Shown: in pieces, positions 63,779 to 64,000 of the stretch
Layout of the letters: each line of letters opens with the position of its first letter
Position numbering within the stretch: the first letter of the stretch is position 1
Source: Nocardioides sp. YIM 152315
Lineage (GTDB): Bacteria > Actinomycetota > Actinomycetes > Propionibacteriales > Nocardioidaceae
DNA length: 64,000 nucleotides
Reading direction: 5' to 3'
NCBI RefSeq assembly: GCF_029210375.1
Contig: NZ_JARGER010000048.1
Coordinates: forward strand, 1 to 64,000
Notes under the pieces: generated by a model
What the model saw: only the letters and a program-made list of their open reading frames with translations
Told to the model about the DNA's origin: nothing
Databases searched by the model: none
Translations under genes and position numbers: made by a program

Positions 63779-64000
63779 TCAGCCCGGCTGCAGCGCCCTG
63801 AGCCGGTCGAGATAGGCGTCCGCGGGCGCCACAGAGCGCTCGGTGGCGCCGTCGAAGAACACGATCGTCACGCGGGCGCGCGCCAGGACGGTGTCGCCGT
63901 CGCCGATCACGGACTCGATGGTCGCCGAGCGCTGCCCGACGCGGGCGACCCAGCTCCACGCGTCGTACGCCTCCGGCCGGAAGAGGATCGGCACGCGGTA
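63779..64000 (-). CDS. Hotdog-fold acyl-CoA thioesterase, 5' end outside the window
   Basis: Only the last 73 or so residues are inside the window. They read like the end of a 4HBT thioesterase: ILFRPEAYDAWSWVARVGQRS, ATIESVIGDGDTVLARAR, then TIVFFDGATERS and DRLRALQPG. The catalytic N-terminal half is beyond the edge. The stop is only 4 bases from the glbO stop. Confidence 0.75.
   Translation of the reverse strand, partial: YRVPILFRPEAYDAWSWVARVGQRSATIESVIGDGDTVLARARVTIVFFDGATERSVAPADAYLDRLRALQPG

Overview
This window comes from a very GC-rich actinobacterial chromosome, most likely a Nocardioides-type member of the Propionibacteriales (inference). The signs are strong third-position G/C bias, many ATGA, GTGA and TGATG gene overlaps, actinobacterial marker genes (mtrA-mtrB-lpqB, a WhiB2-type regulator, a DUF3499 protein, F420 genes fbiA and fbiB, a mycothiol-type nitroreductase) and many starts that sit 6-7 bases after a TAnnnT box, which predicts leaderless transcripts. 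No rRNA, tRNA, prophage, insertion sequence or CRISPR array was found.

Layout. 1-8.7 kb: secA, then a small accessory islet (tetR, a GT1 glycosyltransferase and an AlkX/YcaQ-type DNA glycosylase), then a LuxR-type response regulator, the ribosome hibernation factor and comF. 8.8-14.4 kb: lpqB, mtrB, mtrA and ahcY. 14.7-24.6 kb: DUF808 and acyltransferase membrane proteins, a sugar-phosphate group (SIS protein, Trm112-like protein, phosphomannomutase), DUF3499, a divergent degenerate metallopeptidase-family gene, and a DUF5719/giant GT2 pair. 24.7-30 kb: whiB2, fbiA-fbiB, DUF3105, GDP-mannose synthase and TIGR03089. Much of 0.1-30 kb follows the order of Mycobacterium tuberculosis Rv3240c-Rv3268.

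30-40 kb is a cell-envelope region: a secreted peptidoglycan-recognition amidase with FG-GAP-like repeats, then a six-gene operon (two GT2 enzymes, glf, a GlfT2-like transferase, Wzm and Wzt) that looks like a galactofuranose polymer assembly and export locus. 40-46.6 kb has arginine deiminase with an arginine/ornithine-type antiporter and two divergent LCP-family ligases, the second coupled to an enoyl-CoA hydratase. 46.7-51 kb is a catabolic block (paaK, a PaaI-type thioesterase, dienelactone hydrolase, acyl-CoA dehydrogenase and its probable TetR regulator). 51-64 kb holds a secreted protein, a CoA-binding/DUF2568/ArfB operon, metG, a TIGR03086 protein, a bacterial GPP34 protein, a mycothiol-type nitroreductase, chrA, pepN, DUF5130, a small membrane protein, an MscS channel, OsmC, truncated haemoglobin GlbO and a partial thioesterase. 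The nitroreductase-pepN-glbO grouping also matches M. tuberculosis Rv2466c-Rv2470.

The least explained structure is in repeats rather than genes: an 84-bp element with inverted ends present twice (14574 and 53407), a five-unit inverted array between two convergent genes (46576-46692), and a dispersed GGTGGTCGAG/TTCGAGAC repeat family at four loci, one of which encodes the N-terminus of a glycosyltransferase. Several long perfect hairpins separate convergent genes and are probably bidirectional terminators.
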